A program made the position numbers and the translations under genes. 64,000 nucleotides of DNA, taken from positions 124,001 through 188,000 of the forward strand of contig NZ_JBJHDO010000010.1 in NCBI RefSeq assembly GCF_050958605.1, given 5' to 3'. Below the pieces are notes generated by a model. That model saw nothing but the letters and a program-made list of their open reading frames with translations, had not been told where the DNA came from and did not search any database. Below, piece by piece: positions 9,801-18,791 of the stretch. Position 1 is the first letter of the stretch. Each line of letters begins with the position of its first letter. This stretch comes from G016756615 sp050958605 (GTDB lineage Bacteria; Pseudomonadota; Alphaproteobacteria; Rhizobiales; Rhizobiaceae).

Positions 9801-10310
9801 CTCGGACCGTCCTCATGGGTCGATGTCGGCGGGCGGGTCGCAGGCCGACAGGTCGTGCCGCGACAGGTCGATCTGGTGGTCGAAGCGCTGGTTCGGCTAG
9901 CGGCCGCGCAGGGCTCCATGCCGCCTCTCTACGTCATTACGCCCTTCCGGCGCATCCGCGCCGCCCTGGTGGAGGCCATCGCCGCCGACAGCCGGCTCAT
10001 AGGAGGCATTGGCCGGGCCGCACTTCGCGCCTGGTGCGGCACTCATATCGGGACGGTGCATACTTTTCAGGGCAAGGAGGACAGCATCGTCTGGATGGTG
10101 CTCGGCTGCGACGGCACGCGCAAGGGCGCCGTCGCCTGGGCGTCGTCGCGCCCCAATCTGCTCAACGTCGCGCTGACACGCGCGAAGCATCGTTTCTTCA
10201 TGATCGGCGATGCCGAGCTGTGGGGGAGCCGCCGTCACTTCGACCGGGCAGGGCCGCGGGAACTGCCGAGGATCTCGGGAGAAGAGTTTCTGGCGAGGAT
10301 GGATCGATAG
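6852..10310 (+). CDS. Large SF1 helicase (Upf1/Dna2-like AAA domains) with coiled coil
   Basis: A 1152-residue protein, starting at ATG 6852 (MHVGSTKARK), 11 bases after the oxidase. The first ~370 residues match nothing I recognise and include an acidic run near 265-285. Walker A GPPGTGKT is near 380. A charged Arg/Glu/Ala-rich coiled coil (about 580-750) is inserted between the two ATPase halves. Walker B LFIDEAGQA (DEAG box) is near 850, motif III VVVGDPLQIEPV near 875, and motifs V/VI GTVHTFQGKED and NVALTRAKHRF near 1067-1110. All helicase motifs are intact. Related stand-alone helicases occur in repair and in phage defence; nothing here decides between them. Confidence 0.85.
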   Translation: MHVGSTKARKAKPPVLEGAELAAKVLDFWHKVEFFIPFDLQGQVLDDAGPDRPVIELTRADLAELGSAPLIDARPIKLEAGKAVLGCDLFLNCFDKAEVAALSRDLAGELRADSIAAIDQQERGDTEGRTCFARLSMDAEGRVAFDEISVSTVPWAIGRVRSSGLAALGVDAFTEAKALLQQDLRAYRQQETGPASEEADRGEPISCARVLALLSLLEKWAGYVPREAGLATIVLRLRIGAERRDRQRQTGELVQPAPPMEDEAETEEEEEDPDADADDVRIDILNSFYLTDLEQASASLVQETAGWALRAYLAPGHDIERIDVFSAGGRVHLRDRLQPANLPPGRWPSEPDQAMSLMQQFAINTAVAELAEHGILGINGPPGTGKTTMLRDMIAQNVVARAEVLAGFSRVRDAFAGDTRQVGFEGSSESRAVRSLVPALTGFEMVVASSNNTAVNNISQDLPKSGALGGSFRKTEAGERPVAYLQEVAHKIAAQTAKGPYRVLDADQEPWGLISATLGKSANRNAFAERFSFSPRFDEKPPTNYDPSRHHTIWDWRKAYVGPSFAEARKSFLELSDKVRGTIKGIGRAAELLRSAPLAELEREIGGLEGKLVEAEREADTIETRRAAAVAARQVVADRIAIAREANALLKQAAPPWWERLVRPAGAREHGRRLAEAADELRACAREKAACERTLKKLTEQGRGVETRQEEARKALAKKTAERDEVEKKLADLRRLYPAAEPDSLDELEDARWQTSGLWHSPDLNRLRSELFAAALNLHEAWLAEAMKRAGYASTVLAVRDLVRGRQPTDPDAVLGLWQNFFMIVPVVSSTFASFSRQFRGLPAESLGWLFIDEAGQAVPQAAVGALWRAKRAVVVGDPLQIEPVFTVPAALIEALATATTDGDLSAYMPHRASAQNLADAATAAGTDVEIDESGTRQWIGSPLRVHRRCNDPMFSIANDIAYAGTMVYDPGKSRLPPEGTLDLGPSSWVDVGGRVAGRQVVPRQVDLVVEALVRLAAAQGSMPPLYVITPFRRIRAALVEAIAADSRLIGGIGRAALRAWCGTHIGTVHTFQGKEDSIVWMVLGCDGTRKGAVAWASSRPNLLNVALTRAKHRFFMIGDAELWGSRRHFDRAGPRELPRISGEEFLARMDR

Positions 10311-10360
10311 CGGACTACCCTCATCCGACCTCGCTTCGCGAGCACCTCGACGCGCCAATC

Positions 10361-11305
10361 TCAACGCAGATTGAAGACCACCGGGACGGAGATCGGCATG
10401 GATGCCTTGGCGATCGCCGGGGGAGGCGCCGGCACCGGTGAGGCGCGCCGCAGCATGTCGAGGGCGGCCTTGTCGAATTCCGGGTTGCCCGATGAGCGGG
10501 TCACGCGGGAGGAGGTGACGCGACCGCTGGGATCTATCGTGAAGGCGACCTGAACGGTGCCTTCCTCGCCCTTTCTCTTCGGGCCGCTTGGGTAGCGCTT
10601 GTGGCGATTGAGCCAGGCGGAGACCCGTGCCTGCCAGCGAGCGGGACTCACGCGCGGCGAAGCAACGCCTTCGGTCCGCTGCGGTGCCGCCGCTTTGGGC
10701 GCCGGCTTGGCCTGCACGCTCGCCGCCGCGACAGGCTTGGTCGTGGGCTTCTTCTCCTTCCTGTGTTCCTTGGCTTTCTCGACCGGCTTTTTCTGCGGCT
10801 CGGGCTTTTCCTCGACAATGGGCCGGGGTTGCGGCAGCGGCACGGCCACTTCCGGAGTCTCCACCTCCACCACGTCGGGTACGACCTCTTCCAACGGCTC
10901 CTGCTCCATGAGAGGCTCGGCCTTGGCCACCTCCTCGGGCTGGATCTCCTCCACGATCGGTTCGGCTTGTTCCTTGACCGGTTCAGGTTCAGCCTCGGTC
11001 ACTTTTTCCGGCTCGGCCTCGGCTATCTCCTCGACATTGTCCACCGGTTCTGCCTGCTCCGGCTGGACGTTGTCCGGAACGGTGGCTTCCATCTCGGTCG
11101 CCGGCGCAACCGGCAGGGGCGCAAGCTCAATCATAAGGGCAGGCGGCGGGCCCCCGCTCGTGTCGAGCGGGCGCATCGCCTGGAACGCATACGCGACCGC
11201 CAGATGCATGGCCAGCACGGCGACCCCTGCCGCGCTCCAAAGAGCGGCTTCGCGCCCGCTGATGCGCGAGAGCGACAGGCTGGGAGCCGCGGCGGCGACG
11301 CTCAT
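10361..11305 (-). CDS. tonB: TonB family energy transducer
   Basis: A 314-residue protein: a short cytosolic tail, one membrane segment (ALWSAAGVAVLAMHLAVAY, about 23-41), a long periplasmic spacer rich in Glu-Pro and Lys-Pro, and a C-terminal TonB domain from about 225 with RYPSGPKRKGEEGTVQVAF and a closing VPVVFNLR. It carries proton-motive energy from ExbBD to outer-membrane receptors. Last gene of exbB-exbD-tonB; its start overlaps exbD by 4 bp. No TonB-dependent receptor gene lies in the window. Confidence 0.93.
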   Translation of the reverse strand: MSVAAAAPSLSLSRISGREAALWSAAGVAVLAMHLAVAYAFQAMRPLDTSGGPPPALMIELAPLPVAPATEMEATVPDNVQPEQAEPVDNVEEIAEAEPEKVTEAEPEPVKEQAEPIVEEIQPEEVAKAEPLMEQEPLEEVVPDVVEVETPEVAVPLPQPRPIVEEKPEPQKKPVEKAKEHRKEKKPTTKPVAAASVQAKPAPKAAAPQRTEGVASPRVSPARWQARVSAWLNRHKRYPSGPKRKGEEGTVQVAFTIDPSGRVTSSRVTRSSGNPEFDKAALDMLRRASPVPAPPPAIAKASMPISVPVVFNLR

Positions 11306-11775
11306 GGCGCCGTTCCCGCCTGCGGCGCGGCCGGGTCGGTCGGTATATCGGTGGGAGCGGCCGTTTCGAGCCCGACCAGGGCGATCTTCAGGTAGCCGGC
11401 GCCGCGCAGGAGGTTCATCACCTCCATCAGTTCGCCATAGTCCACCGCCTTATCGGCACGCAGGAAGATACGGGTGTCCTTGTTGCCGCCGGTCTTGCCG
11501 TCGAGGATGGCGGCAAAGGAGGCCCGTTCCACCGTGTCGTTGCCCAGCGCCAAAGTGAGGTCGTCCTTCAGCGTGAGGAAGACGGGCTGCTCGGGTCGCG
11601 GCGCCGGCGTGGCGGTCGAGCCCGGCAGGTCGACATTGACGTCCACCGTGGCAAGCGGTGCCGCGACCATGAAGATGATCAGCAGCACAAGCATGACGTC
11701 GATGAAAGGCGTGACATTGATCTCGTGGTTTTCTTCGAGATCGTCGCCGAGATTCTCGCGGACCTTGCCGGCCAT
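11302..11775 (-). CDS. exbD: Biopolymer transport protein ExbD
   Basis: A 157-residue protein with one N-terminal membrane helix, HEINVTPFIDVMLVLLIIFM, carrying the conserved Asp needed for proton use. The periplasmic part contains VDVNVDLPGSTA and IFLRADKAVDYGELM, both typical. It sits 11 bases after exbB and overlaps tonB. Confidence 0.95.
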   Translation of the reverse strand: MAGKVRENLGDDLEENHEINVTPFIDVMLVLLIIFMVAAPLATVDVNVDLPGSTATPAPRPEQPVFLTLKDDLTLALGNDTVERASFAAILDGKTGGNKDTRIFLRADKAVDYGELMEVMNLLRGAGYLKIALVGLETAAPTDIPTDPAAPQAGTAP

Positions 11776-11786
11776 CTGAGCCCCCG

Positions 11787-12740
<954 letters not shown>

Positions 12741-12952
12741 CTTGTTCCTCCGGCCGCCGCTCGGGAACCCGGCGTCCGTTTCCGCTGTTAGCAAATGATC
12801 TCATCGTGCTTTAGGCCGCACGAAATGACGCGGCAAGCCTTTTCATGAGTTTTTTGGTCATGAATTTGGGCGGAATTTCGGACAAAGACCAAGGGTTGTG
12901 GAAAAAACTCCAGGCAAATCAAAAACAAAGCCAGCTCGGTTCCGCTCTGCCC

Positions 12953-12983
12953 TTGACCTTCCAGTAGCTGGAAGCCCTATTTC
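12953..12983 (+). promoter_or_regulatory. CueR-type (MerR family) copper-responsive promoter
   Basis: A -35 box TTGACC at 12953-12958 is followed by the perfect inverted repeat CTTCCAG-TAG-CTGGAAG (12958-12974) and a weak -10 TATTTC at 12978, giving a 19-base spacer. The long spacer with the dyad inside it is the hallmark of MerR-family activation, and the dyad matches the CueR/copA operator type (CTTCC...GGAAG). It lies 30 bases before the copper ATPase ATG. No merR/cueR gene is in the window. Confidence 0.82.
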
Positions 12984-13012
12984 GGAGGGACATTGCAACG
13001 CAGGAAGCGACG

Positions 13013-15541
13013 ATGTCCGACCACAAGCATCATGACCATTGCGACCGTGCGGATCGCGTCGTTCACGGCAACACGGGTTCCCGCCCGGACCATGACGGCG
13101 AGCTTCATGCCGTCTCGATCGTGCGGGATCCCGTCTGCGGCATGACCGTCGACGTGAAGGGAAAGCCGACTGCCCGGCACGAGGGCCACGACTATCACTT
13201 CTGCAGCGATTCGTGCCGGGAGAAGTTCCTCAAGGAGCCCGACGCCTATATCGAGGCGACCGACCCGGTCTGCGGCATGACAGTCGATCGCGCCAGCGCG
13301 CAGAATTTCCTCCGCCATGAGGGCAAAGGCCACTATTTCTGCTCGACAGCCTGCAAGGAGAAGTTCGAGGCCGATCCGCAAAAATATTTCGGCGACCGTC
13401 CCGCTCCCGCCGCCATGCCCAAGGGCACGCAATACACCTGCCCCATGCATCCCGAGATCGTGCGTGATGCGCCCGGCTCCTGTCCGATCTGCGGAATGGC
13501 GCTCGAGCCGATGGGCGTGCCCACCGGCGACGAGGGACCAAATCCCGAACTGGTCGATTTCACACGCCGATTCTGGGTGAGCGCGATCCTCTCCTTGCCG
13601 CTGCTCGTCATCACCATGGGCCCCATGCTGGGGCTCCCCGTGCGCGACTGGATCGGCGAGCGGCCTGCGGTCTGGCTCGAATTCGTCCTGGCCACGCCGG
13701 TGGTGTTGTGGGCGGCAATTCCCTTCTTCCGTCGGGGCTGGGATTCGATCCTCAACCGAAGCCCCAATATGTGGACGCTGATCTCGATCGGCGTCGGCGC
13801 GGCCTACGCATACAGCGTGATTGCGACGCTGTTCCCCGACATCTTCCCGCATTCCTTCCGCGGGCATGGAGGCTCCGTGCCGGTCTATTTCGAGGCGGCC
13901 GCGGTGATCGTGGCGCTCGTCTTTCTCGGTCAGGTGCTGGAACTCAGGGCGCGCGAACGGACGGGCTCGGCGATCCGCGCGCTGCTCGACCTCGCACCCA
14001 AGACGGCCCGCCGCATCGAGGCCGACGGGTCGGAAAAGGACGTGCCGCTCGACGACGTGACGGCGGGCGACCGGCTGCGCGTGCGGCCCGGCGACAGCAT
14101 TCCCGTCGATGGCGTCGTCACGGAGGGCCGTTCCTCGGTCGACGAATCGATGATTACCGGCGAGCCCCTGCCTGTCGAGAAGACCGAGGGAGACACGCTC
14201 ACCGGCGGCACGTTGAACAAGAACGGCACGCTGGTCATGACGGCCGAGCGTGTCGGCGCCGAGACGATGCTGTCCCAGATCGTCGACATGGTCGCCAAGG
14301 CCCAGCGCAGCCGCGCGCCGATCCAAGGCCTTGCCGATCGCGTCTCTTACTATTTCGTGCCGGCCGTTGTGTTGATTGCCATCGTTTCCTTCGTCGTCTG
14401 GGCGATCTTCGGGCCGGAGCCGAGCATGATCTTCGCCATCGTCTCGGCAGTGTCGGTGCTCATCATAGCCTGTCCCTGTGCGCTCGGCCTGGCGACGCCG
14501 ATGTCGATCATGACGGCAACCGGGCGCGGCGCGCAGGCCGGCGTATTGATCAAGGACGCGGAGGCGCTGGAGCGTTTCGCCAAGGTCGATACCCTCATCG
14601 TCGACAAAACAGGCACTTTGACCGAAGGCAAGCCCAAGCTGACGGATGTCGTGGCGCTGGAAGGCTTTGACGAGACGGAACTGCTTGCGCTCGCCGCAGG
14701 CCTCGAAAAGGGCTCGGAACATCCGCTAGCCGAGGCGATCGTCGAGGGCGCCGAGCAGCGCGGCATCAAGATCGCCGATGCTCAGGGCTTCGAGGCCGTC
14801 ACGGGTAAGGGTGTTTCAGGCACGGTCTCCGGTCGAGCGGTGGCCTTGGGCAATCTCGCCATGATGGAAGAACTGGGGCTCGATGCCAATATCGCGGCGG
14901 CGCAGGCGGATGCGTTGCGCGCGGAGGGCCGCACAGCGATGTTCGTCGCGCTCGACGGCAAGCTCGCGGGCATCGTGGCGGTCGCCGATCCGGTGAAGCC
15001 GACCACGGCAGAGGCGATCCGGGCGCTCCATGCAAGCGGCATGCGCATCATCATGGCGACGGGCGACAACGAGAAAACGGCGCGGGCTGTCGCGAGCAAG
15101 CTCGGCATCGACGAAATCAGGGCAGACATGCTGCCGGAAAGCAAGAAGGCGCTCATCGACGAACTTCATGCCGAAGGCGCCAGGGTTGCGATGGCGGGCG
15201 ATGGCGTGAACGACGCGCCGGCGCTTGCCGCGGCCGATGTCGGCATCGCCATGGGCACCGGCGCGGACGTGGCGGTTGAGAGCGCGGGCATCACGCTGGT
15301 CAAAGGCGATCTCAACGGCATCGTGCGGGCGCGCAGGCTGGCCGAGGCGACGATCCGGAACATCAAGCAGAACCTCTTTTTCGCCTTCGTTTACAATGCC
15401 CTTGGCGTTCCCGTGGCCGCCGGCGTGCTCTATCCTGTCTTCGGCACGCTGCTCTCGCCGATGATCGCGGCCGCCGCCATGAGCCTGTCTTCGGTCTCGG
15501 TCGTGGGCAACGCGCTGCGGCTCAGGGGACTGAAGCTTTAG
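13013..15541 (+). CDS. copA: Copper-translocating P-type ATPase with YHS and metal-binding domains
   Basis: An 842-residue P1B ATPase. The His-rich N-terminus (HKHHDHCD) is followed by two YHS-type units (DPVCGMTVD... and again DPVCGMTVD..., about 40-130), then a TCPMHPE...CPICGM heavy-metal domain near 142-165. The transport motif CPC is in IACPCALGLATP, phosphorylation site DKTGT near 531 and the hinge GDGVNDAP near 730. CPC plus the CueR promoter points to Cu(I) export. Classical GMxCxxC domains are absent; the YHS units take their place. A DUF305 protein follows 65 bases downstream. Confidence 0.92.
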   Translation: MSDHKHHDHCDRADRVVHGNTGSRPDHDGELHAVSIVRDPVCGMTVDVKGKPTARHEGHDYHFCSDSCREKFLKEPDAYIEATDPVCGMTVDRASAQNFLRHEGKGHYFCSTACKEKFEADPQKYFGDRPAPAAMPKGTQYTCPMHPEIVRDAPGSCPICGMALEPMGVPTGDEGPNPELVDFTRRFWVSAILSLPLLVITMGPMLGLPVRDWIGERPAVWLEFVLATPVVLWAAIPFFRRGWDSILNRSPNMWTLISIGVGAAYAYSVIATLFPDIFPHSFRGHGGSVPVYFEAAAVIVALVFLGQVLELRARERTGSAIRALLDLAPKTARRIEADGSEKDVPLDDVTAGDRLRVRPGDSIPVDGVVTEGRSSVDESMITGEPLPVEKTEGDTLTGGTLNKNGTLVMTAERVGAETMLSQIVDMVAKAQRSRAPIQGLADRVSYYFVPAVVLIAIVSFVVWAIFGPEPSMIFAIVSAVSVLIIACPCALGLATPMSIMTATGRGAQAGVLIKDAEALERFAKVDTLIVDKTGTLTEGKPKLTDVVALEGFDETELLALAAGLEKGSEHPLAEAIVEGAEQRGIKIADAQGFEAVTGKGVSGTVSGRAVALGNLAMMEELGLDANIAAAQADALRAEGRTAMFVALDGKLAGIVAVADPVKPTTAEAIRALHASGMRIIMATGDNEKTARAVASKLGIDEIRADMLPESKKALIDELHAEGARVAMAGDGVNDAPALAAADVGIAMGTGADVAVESAGITLVKGDLNGIVRARRLAEATIRNIKQNLFFAFVYNALGVPVAAGVLYPVFGTLLSPMIAAAAMSLSSVSVVGNALRLRGLKL

Positions 15542-15606
15542 GCAGAACCGGGAGGACCTGTCCGCTCCGGCAGTCTTGTGCCGGAGCCTCAACCCAAGGA
15601 GACATC

Positions 15607-15987
15607 ATGACCATGGCAAAATTCTTCGTCACGCTCCTCGCCGCCGCCTTCCTGGCTTTTGCCGCTGCACCGGCCGGCGCCCAGGACCACAGCACACATG
15701 GCGCGGCCGCCGAGCAGCCGGCCGGCGATGCGGCTGTCGAGGCTTACAAGGCGGCAATGGACAAGATGCACTCGGCCATGTCCGGCATGGAGTATAGCGG
15801 CGACGCCGATATCGATTTCGCCCGCGGCATGATCCCTCACCACCAGGCCGCGATCGACATGGCCAAAACGGTGCTCGAGCATGGCAAGGATCCGGAAATC
15901 CGCAAGCTTGCCGAAGAGGTGATCGCGGCGCAGGAGCGCGAGATCAAGCAGCTCGAGTCATGGCTGGAGAAGCACGCCAAGATGTAG
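15607..15987 (+). CDS. DUF305 / CopM-like periplasmic metal-binding protein
   Basis: A 126-residue protein with a signal peptide (KFFVTLLAAAFLAFAAAPAGA) and a DUF305 core: FARGMIPHHQAAIDMAK, then an amphipathic tail AAQEREIKQLESWLE. The HH pair and scattered Met (MHSAMSGME) fit copper binding. Its place after the copper ATPase suggests that it buffers exported copper in the periplasm. The codon 6 bases further on is a possible alternative start. Confidence 0.88.
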   Translation: MTMAKFFVTLLAAAFLAFAAAPAGAQDHSTHGAAAEQPAGDAAVEAYKAAMDKMHSAMSGMEYSGDADIDFARGMIPHHQAAIDMAKTVLEHGKDPEIRKLAEEVIAAQEREIKQLESWLEKHAKM

Positions 15988-16108
15988 CTCGACAGCTGTC
16001 TCGCTGCACTATCAATCGCCCGCGTCTGGCGCTCATGGTCGGGTTTCGATCCTCGAGTCCGTGGGCCATAATACCGGCGAATGAGATCGCCTACGGGAGC
16101 AACGCGGC

Positions 16109-17536
16109 ATGAGCAATCATCTGAATTTCTATATCGACGGCCAGTGGGTGGTGCCGACCAATCCCGCCAGGCTGCCCATCATCGATCCGTCGAGCGAGGA
16201 GGCCTATACGGAGATCTCGGTGGGCTCGAAGGCCGATGTCGACAAGGCGGTCGCCGCCGCGCGCACTGCTTTCGAGAGCTTCTCGCGGACCTCCTATGGC
16301 GAGCGACTGGCGCTCTTGAAGCGCATGCTCGACGCCTATAACGACCGCTACGAAGACATCGCGCAGGCCGTCTCGCAGGAGATGGGCGCGCCTATCGAAT
16401 GGGCGCGCGGTGCCCAGGCCTGGGCCGGCCAGGCGCATTTCGAGGCCACGATCAAGGCGCTCGAGACCTATGAGTTCAGCGAGCGCCGCGGCACCACCAT
16501 GGTCGTGAAGGAACCGATCGGCGTCTGCGCGCTGATCACGCCCTGGAACTGGCCGCTCAACCAGATCGTCTGCAAGGTGGCGCCGGCGATCGCCGCGGGC
16601 TGCACCGTGGTGCTGAAGCCGAGCGAGATCGCGCCGATCAGCGGCATCGTCTTCGCCGAGGCCATGCATGCGGCGGGCGTGCCGAAAGGCGTCTTCAACA
16701 TGGTGAACGGCACCGGCCCCGATGTCGGCCAGGTCATGGCCGGCCACCCCGACGTAGACATGGTCTCCTTTACCGGCTCCACCCGCGCCGGCATCATCGT
16801 CGCCAAGACGGCCGCCGATACGGTCAAGCGCGTCGCCCAGGAACTCGGCGGCAAGTCCGCCAACATCATCCTGCCCGACGCCGATTTCGAGACGGCCGTG
16901 GCCAAGGGTGTCGAGGGCTGCTTCGGCAACAGCGGCCAGTCCTGCGACGCGCCCACCCGCATGCTGGTGCCGGCCGGACGCCACGACGAGGCACTCGCCA
17001 TCGCCAAGAAAGCCGCCGAGGCTCACAAGGTCGGCCACCCCCACGCGGCCGACACCAAGCTCGGCCCCGTCGTCAGCCAGGTTCAGTACGACAAGATCCA
17101 ACGGCTCATCGAAGCCGGCATCGCCGAAGGCGCGACCCTGGTCACCGGCGGGCCGGGCCGGCCGGAAGGATTGAACCGGGGCTATTACGTGCGCCCGACC
17201 GTATTCGGGCATGTCACACCGGAGATGACGATCGCGCGGGAGGAGATCTTCGGCCCGGTGCTATCGGTCATGTCCTACAAGGACGAGGACGACGCCGTGC
17301 GCATCGCCAACGATACGGTTTATGGCCTCGCCGCCTATGTGCAGTCCAAGGATCTGGACCGCGCCCGCAAGGTGGCCGCGCGCCTGCGTGCCGGGCAGGT
17401 CAGCATCAACTATCCGGAATGGGACACGTTCGCGCCCTTCGGCGGCTACAAGCAGTCCGGCAACGGCCGCGAATATGCCGACTGGGGCATCCACGACTTC
17501 CTGGAGATCAAGGGAATTGTTGGGTACGGGGCGTAG
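16109..17536 (+). CDS. NAD(P)-dependent aldehyde dehydrogenase
   Basis: A 475-residue ALDH. The cofactor and fold motifs PWNWPLNQI, FTGSTRAG and the catalytic Glu in QELGGKSAN (near 247) are present; the catalytic Cys lies in NSGQSCDAPTR (near 279). The GQSC sequence resembles ALDHs of broad aldehyde range. It stands alone between the copper module and repeat element 1; substrate unknown. Confidence 0.9.
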   Translation: MSNHLNFYIDGQWVVPTNPARLPIIDPSSEEAYTEISVGSKADVDKAVAAARTAFESFSRTSYGERLALLKRMLDAYNDRYEDIAQAVSQEMGAPIEWARGAQAWAGQAHFEATIKALETYEFSERRGTTMVVKEPIGVCALITPWNWPLNQIVCKVAPAIAAGCTVVLKPSEIAPISGIVFAEAMHAAGVPKGVFNMVNGTGPDVGQVMAGHPDVDMVSFTGSTRAGIIVAKTAADTVKRVAQELGGKSANIILPDADFETAVAKGVEGCFGNSGQSCDAPTRMLVPAGRHDEALAIAKKAAEAHKVGHPHAADTKLGPVVSQVQYDKIQRLIEAGIAEGATLVTGGPGRPEGLNRGYYVRPTVFGHVTPEMTIAREEIFGPVLSVMSYKDEDDAVRIANDTVYGLAAYVQSKDLDRARKVAARLRAGQVSINYPEWDTFAPFGGYKQSGNGREYADWGIHDFLEIKGIVGYGA

Positions 17537-17607
17537 AGGCGCCCGGGATCGCCGGTTCCGCGTAGGTGGCATTCCGGGGGCGCTTCAGTCGTGTCACTGA
17601 CGATCTC

Positions 17608-17838
17608 CTGCACCGTCGGGCGACCGGCCGAGAGGTCACGGAATGGATCCACGGATCACCTCGCTTCGCTCGGGTCCGTGGATGACGAAGCTTCTACGGC
17701 GATGCCAGTCACAAACGTTGGCGATTGGGCAGGCCCTCAACGTATCGTCATCCACGGACCCGCAGGCGAGCGAAGCGAAGCCGGAGGTGATCCGTGGATC
17801 CATTCCGTGACGTAGCGGCCGGTCTCCCAACCGTGCAG
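17608..17838. repeat. Long inverted-repeat intergenic element, copy 1
   Basis: The outer ends are CTGCACCGTCGGG and its near complement CCAACCGTGCAG. Each arm of about 90 bases contains a hairpin whose stem is TCCACGGA/TCCGTGGA (17648-17682 in the left arm), and the two arms face each other around a core of about 55 bases with GTTGGCGATT. The same architecture recurs at about 36990-37310 and 59990-60200. It separates converging genes; no protein gene is supported in the 328 bases here. Confidence 0.85.
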
Positions 17839-17864
17839 TCGATCGGAACGGCAGGGCTCGACAG

Positions 17865-18791
17865 TCACTCGCTCGTCGCCAATAGCACCAAGGCATGCAT
17901 CGTCTCGGTTGCTGGCACCGGGATGCCGGCCGCGCGGCCCCTGCGGATCGCCTCGCCGGCGATCGCCTCGATTTCGGTGGGCCGCCCCGCCAGCACATCC
18001 TGGAGCATGGACGGCTTGTGATCGACATGTGTGTCCAGCGCATGGTCGATCAGGCCACGCACGGATGCGGCGTCCGCCGCCACGCCGCAGGCATTGGCGG
18101 CGGAGACCACCTCGCCTGCGATCCGCAGGGCAAGCGCACGTGCTTCGGGCACGCGTCCGATCCGCCCGACTGTCGAGCGGGTGGTTGCCGCGATGGTGTT
18201 GAGCGCCGCGTTGAAGGCGACCTTTTCCCAGATCGAAACCTCGACCTTTGGGTCGGCGGCGGCGTCGATGCCGCCGGCGCGGAAAGTCTCGGCAATGCGG
18301 TCGAGGATCGGCGCCGCAGTGCCGTCGCTGGTCATGAAACGCAGCTTGCCTTCGCCGTGCGAAGCTACATGGCCCGGCCCGATCATGTCCGCCGGACAGG
18401 TTGTCATGCCGACAAGCACCCGCGATGCGGGAGCGAATTCGAGCAGGATCTCCTTGTTGCCGAGCCCGTTCTGCAGGCTGAGCAGCGTCGTGTCGGGCTC
18501 GATGAGATGCCGTACGCCATCGAGGGCGGCGCGGCTGTGCATCGTCTTGGTGAAGACGAGGATCAGGTCGAACGGCCCTCGTGCGGTCGCCGGCGTTTCC
18601 GCCGGCAGCCGCGCCGTTTCGCTGCCTCGATCGGTATCGAGGCGAAGGCCATCCCGCCTTATGGCCTCCAGATGAGCGGCGTTCACGTCGATGAGCGTGA
18701 CCGCGGCGCCGCCCGCCCTGAGGCGGCCGCCGAAGAAGGATCCCATCGCGCCAGCGCCGAGGACGGCGATCCTGAACGGCGCTGCGCTCAT
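17865..18791 (-). CDS. Ketopantoate reductase family oxidoreductase (PanE/ApbA-like)
   Basis: A 308-residue enzyme with an N-terminal NADP-binding motif VLGAGAMGSFFGGRL and the family middle motif SLQNGLGNKE; K in VSIWEKVAFNAALN is the expected catalytic lysine. The ATG overlaps the stop of the TRAP large permease (ATGA), so it is the last gene of the transporter operon. That setting suggests it reduces or oxidises the imported acid or its product rather than making pantothenate; this is inference. Confidence 0.88.
   Translation of the reverse strand: MSAAPFRIAVLGAGAMGSFFGGRLRAGGAAVTLIDVNAAHLEAIRRDGLRLDTDRGSETARLPAETPATARGPFDLILVFTKTMHSRAALDGVRHLIEPDTTLLSLQNGLGNKEILLEFAPASRVLVGMTTCPADMIGPGHVASHGEGKLRFMTSDGTAAPILDRIAETFRAGGIDAAADPKVEVSIWEKVAFNAALNTIAATTRSTVGRIGRVPEARALALRIAGEVVSAANACGVAADAASVRGLIDHALDTHVDHKPSMLQDVLAGRPTEIEAIAGEAIRRGRAAGIPVPATETMHALVLLATSE

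Noticed and set aside
12821..12870. Two TCATGA palindromes upstream of exbB as a possible iron-regulator site
   Set aside because: They do not match the Irr, RirA or Fur motifs that I know; too short to call.
17636..17838. Short ORFs in repeat element 1 (for example minus-strand MDPRITSGF...)
   Set aside because: They arise from the inverted arms; the same type of peptide appears in the other repeat copies and in both directions. They are not genes.
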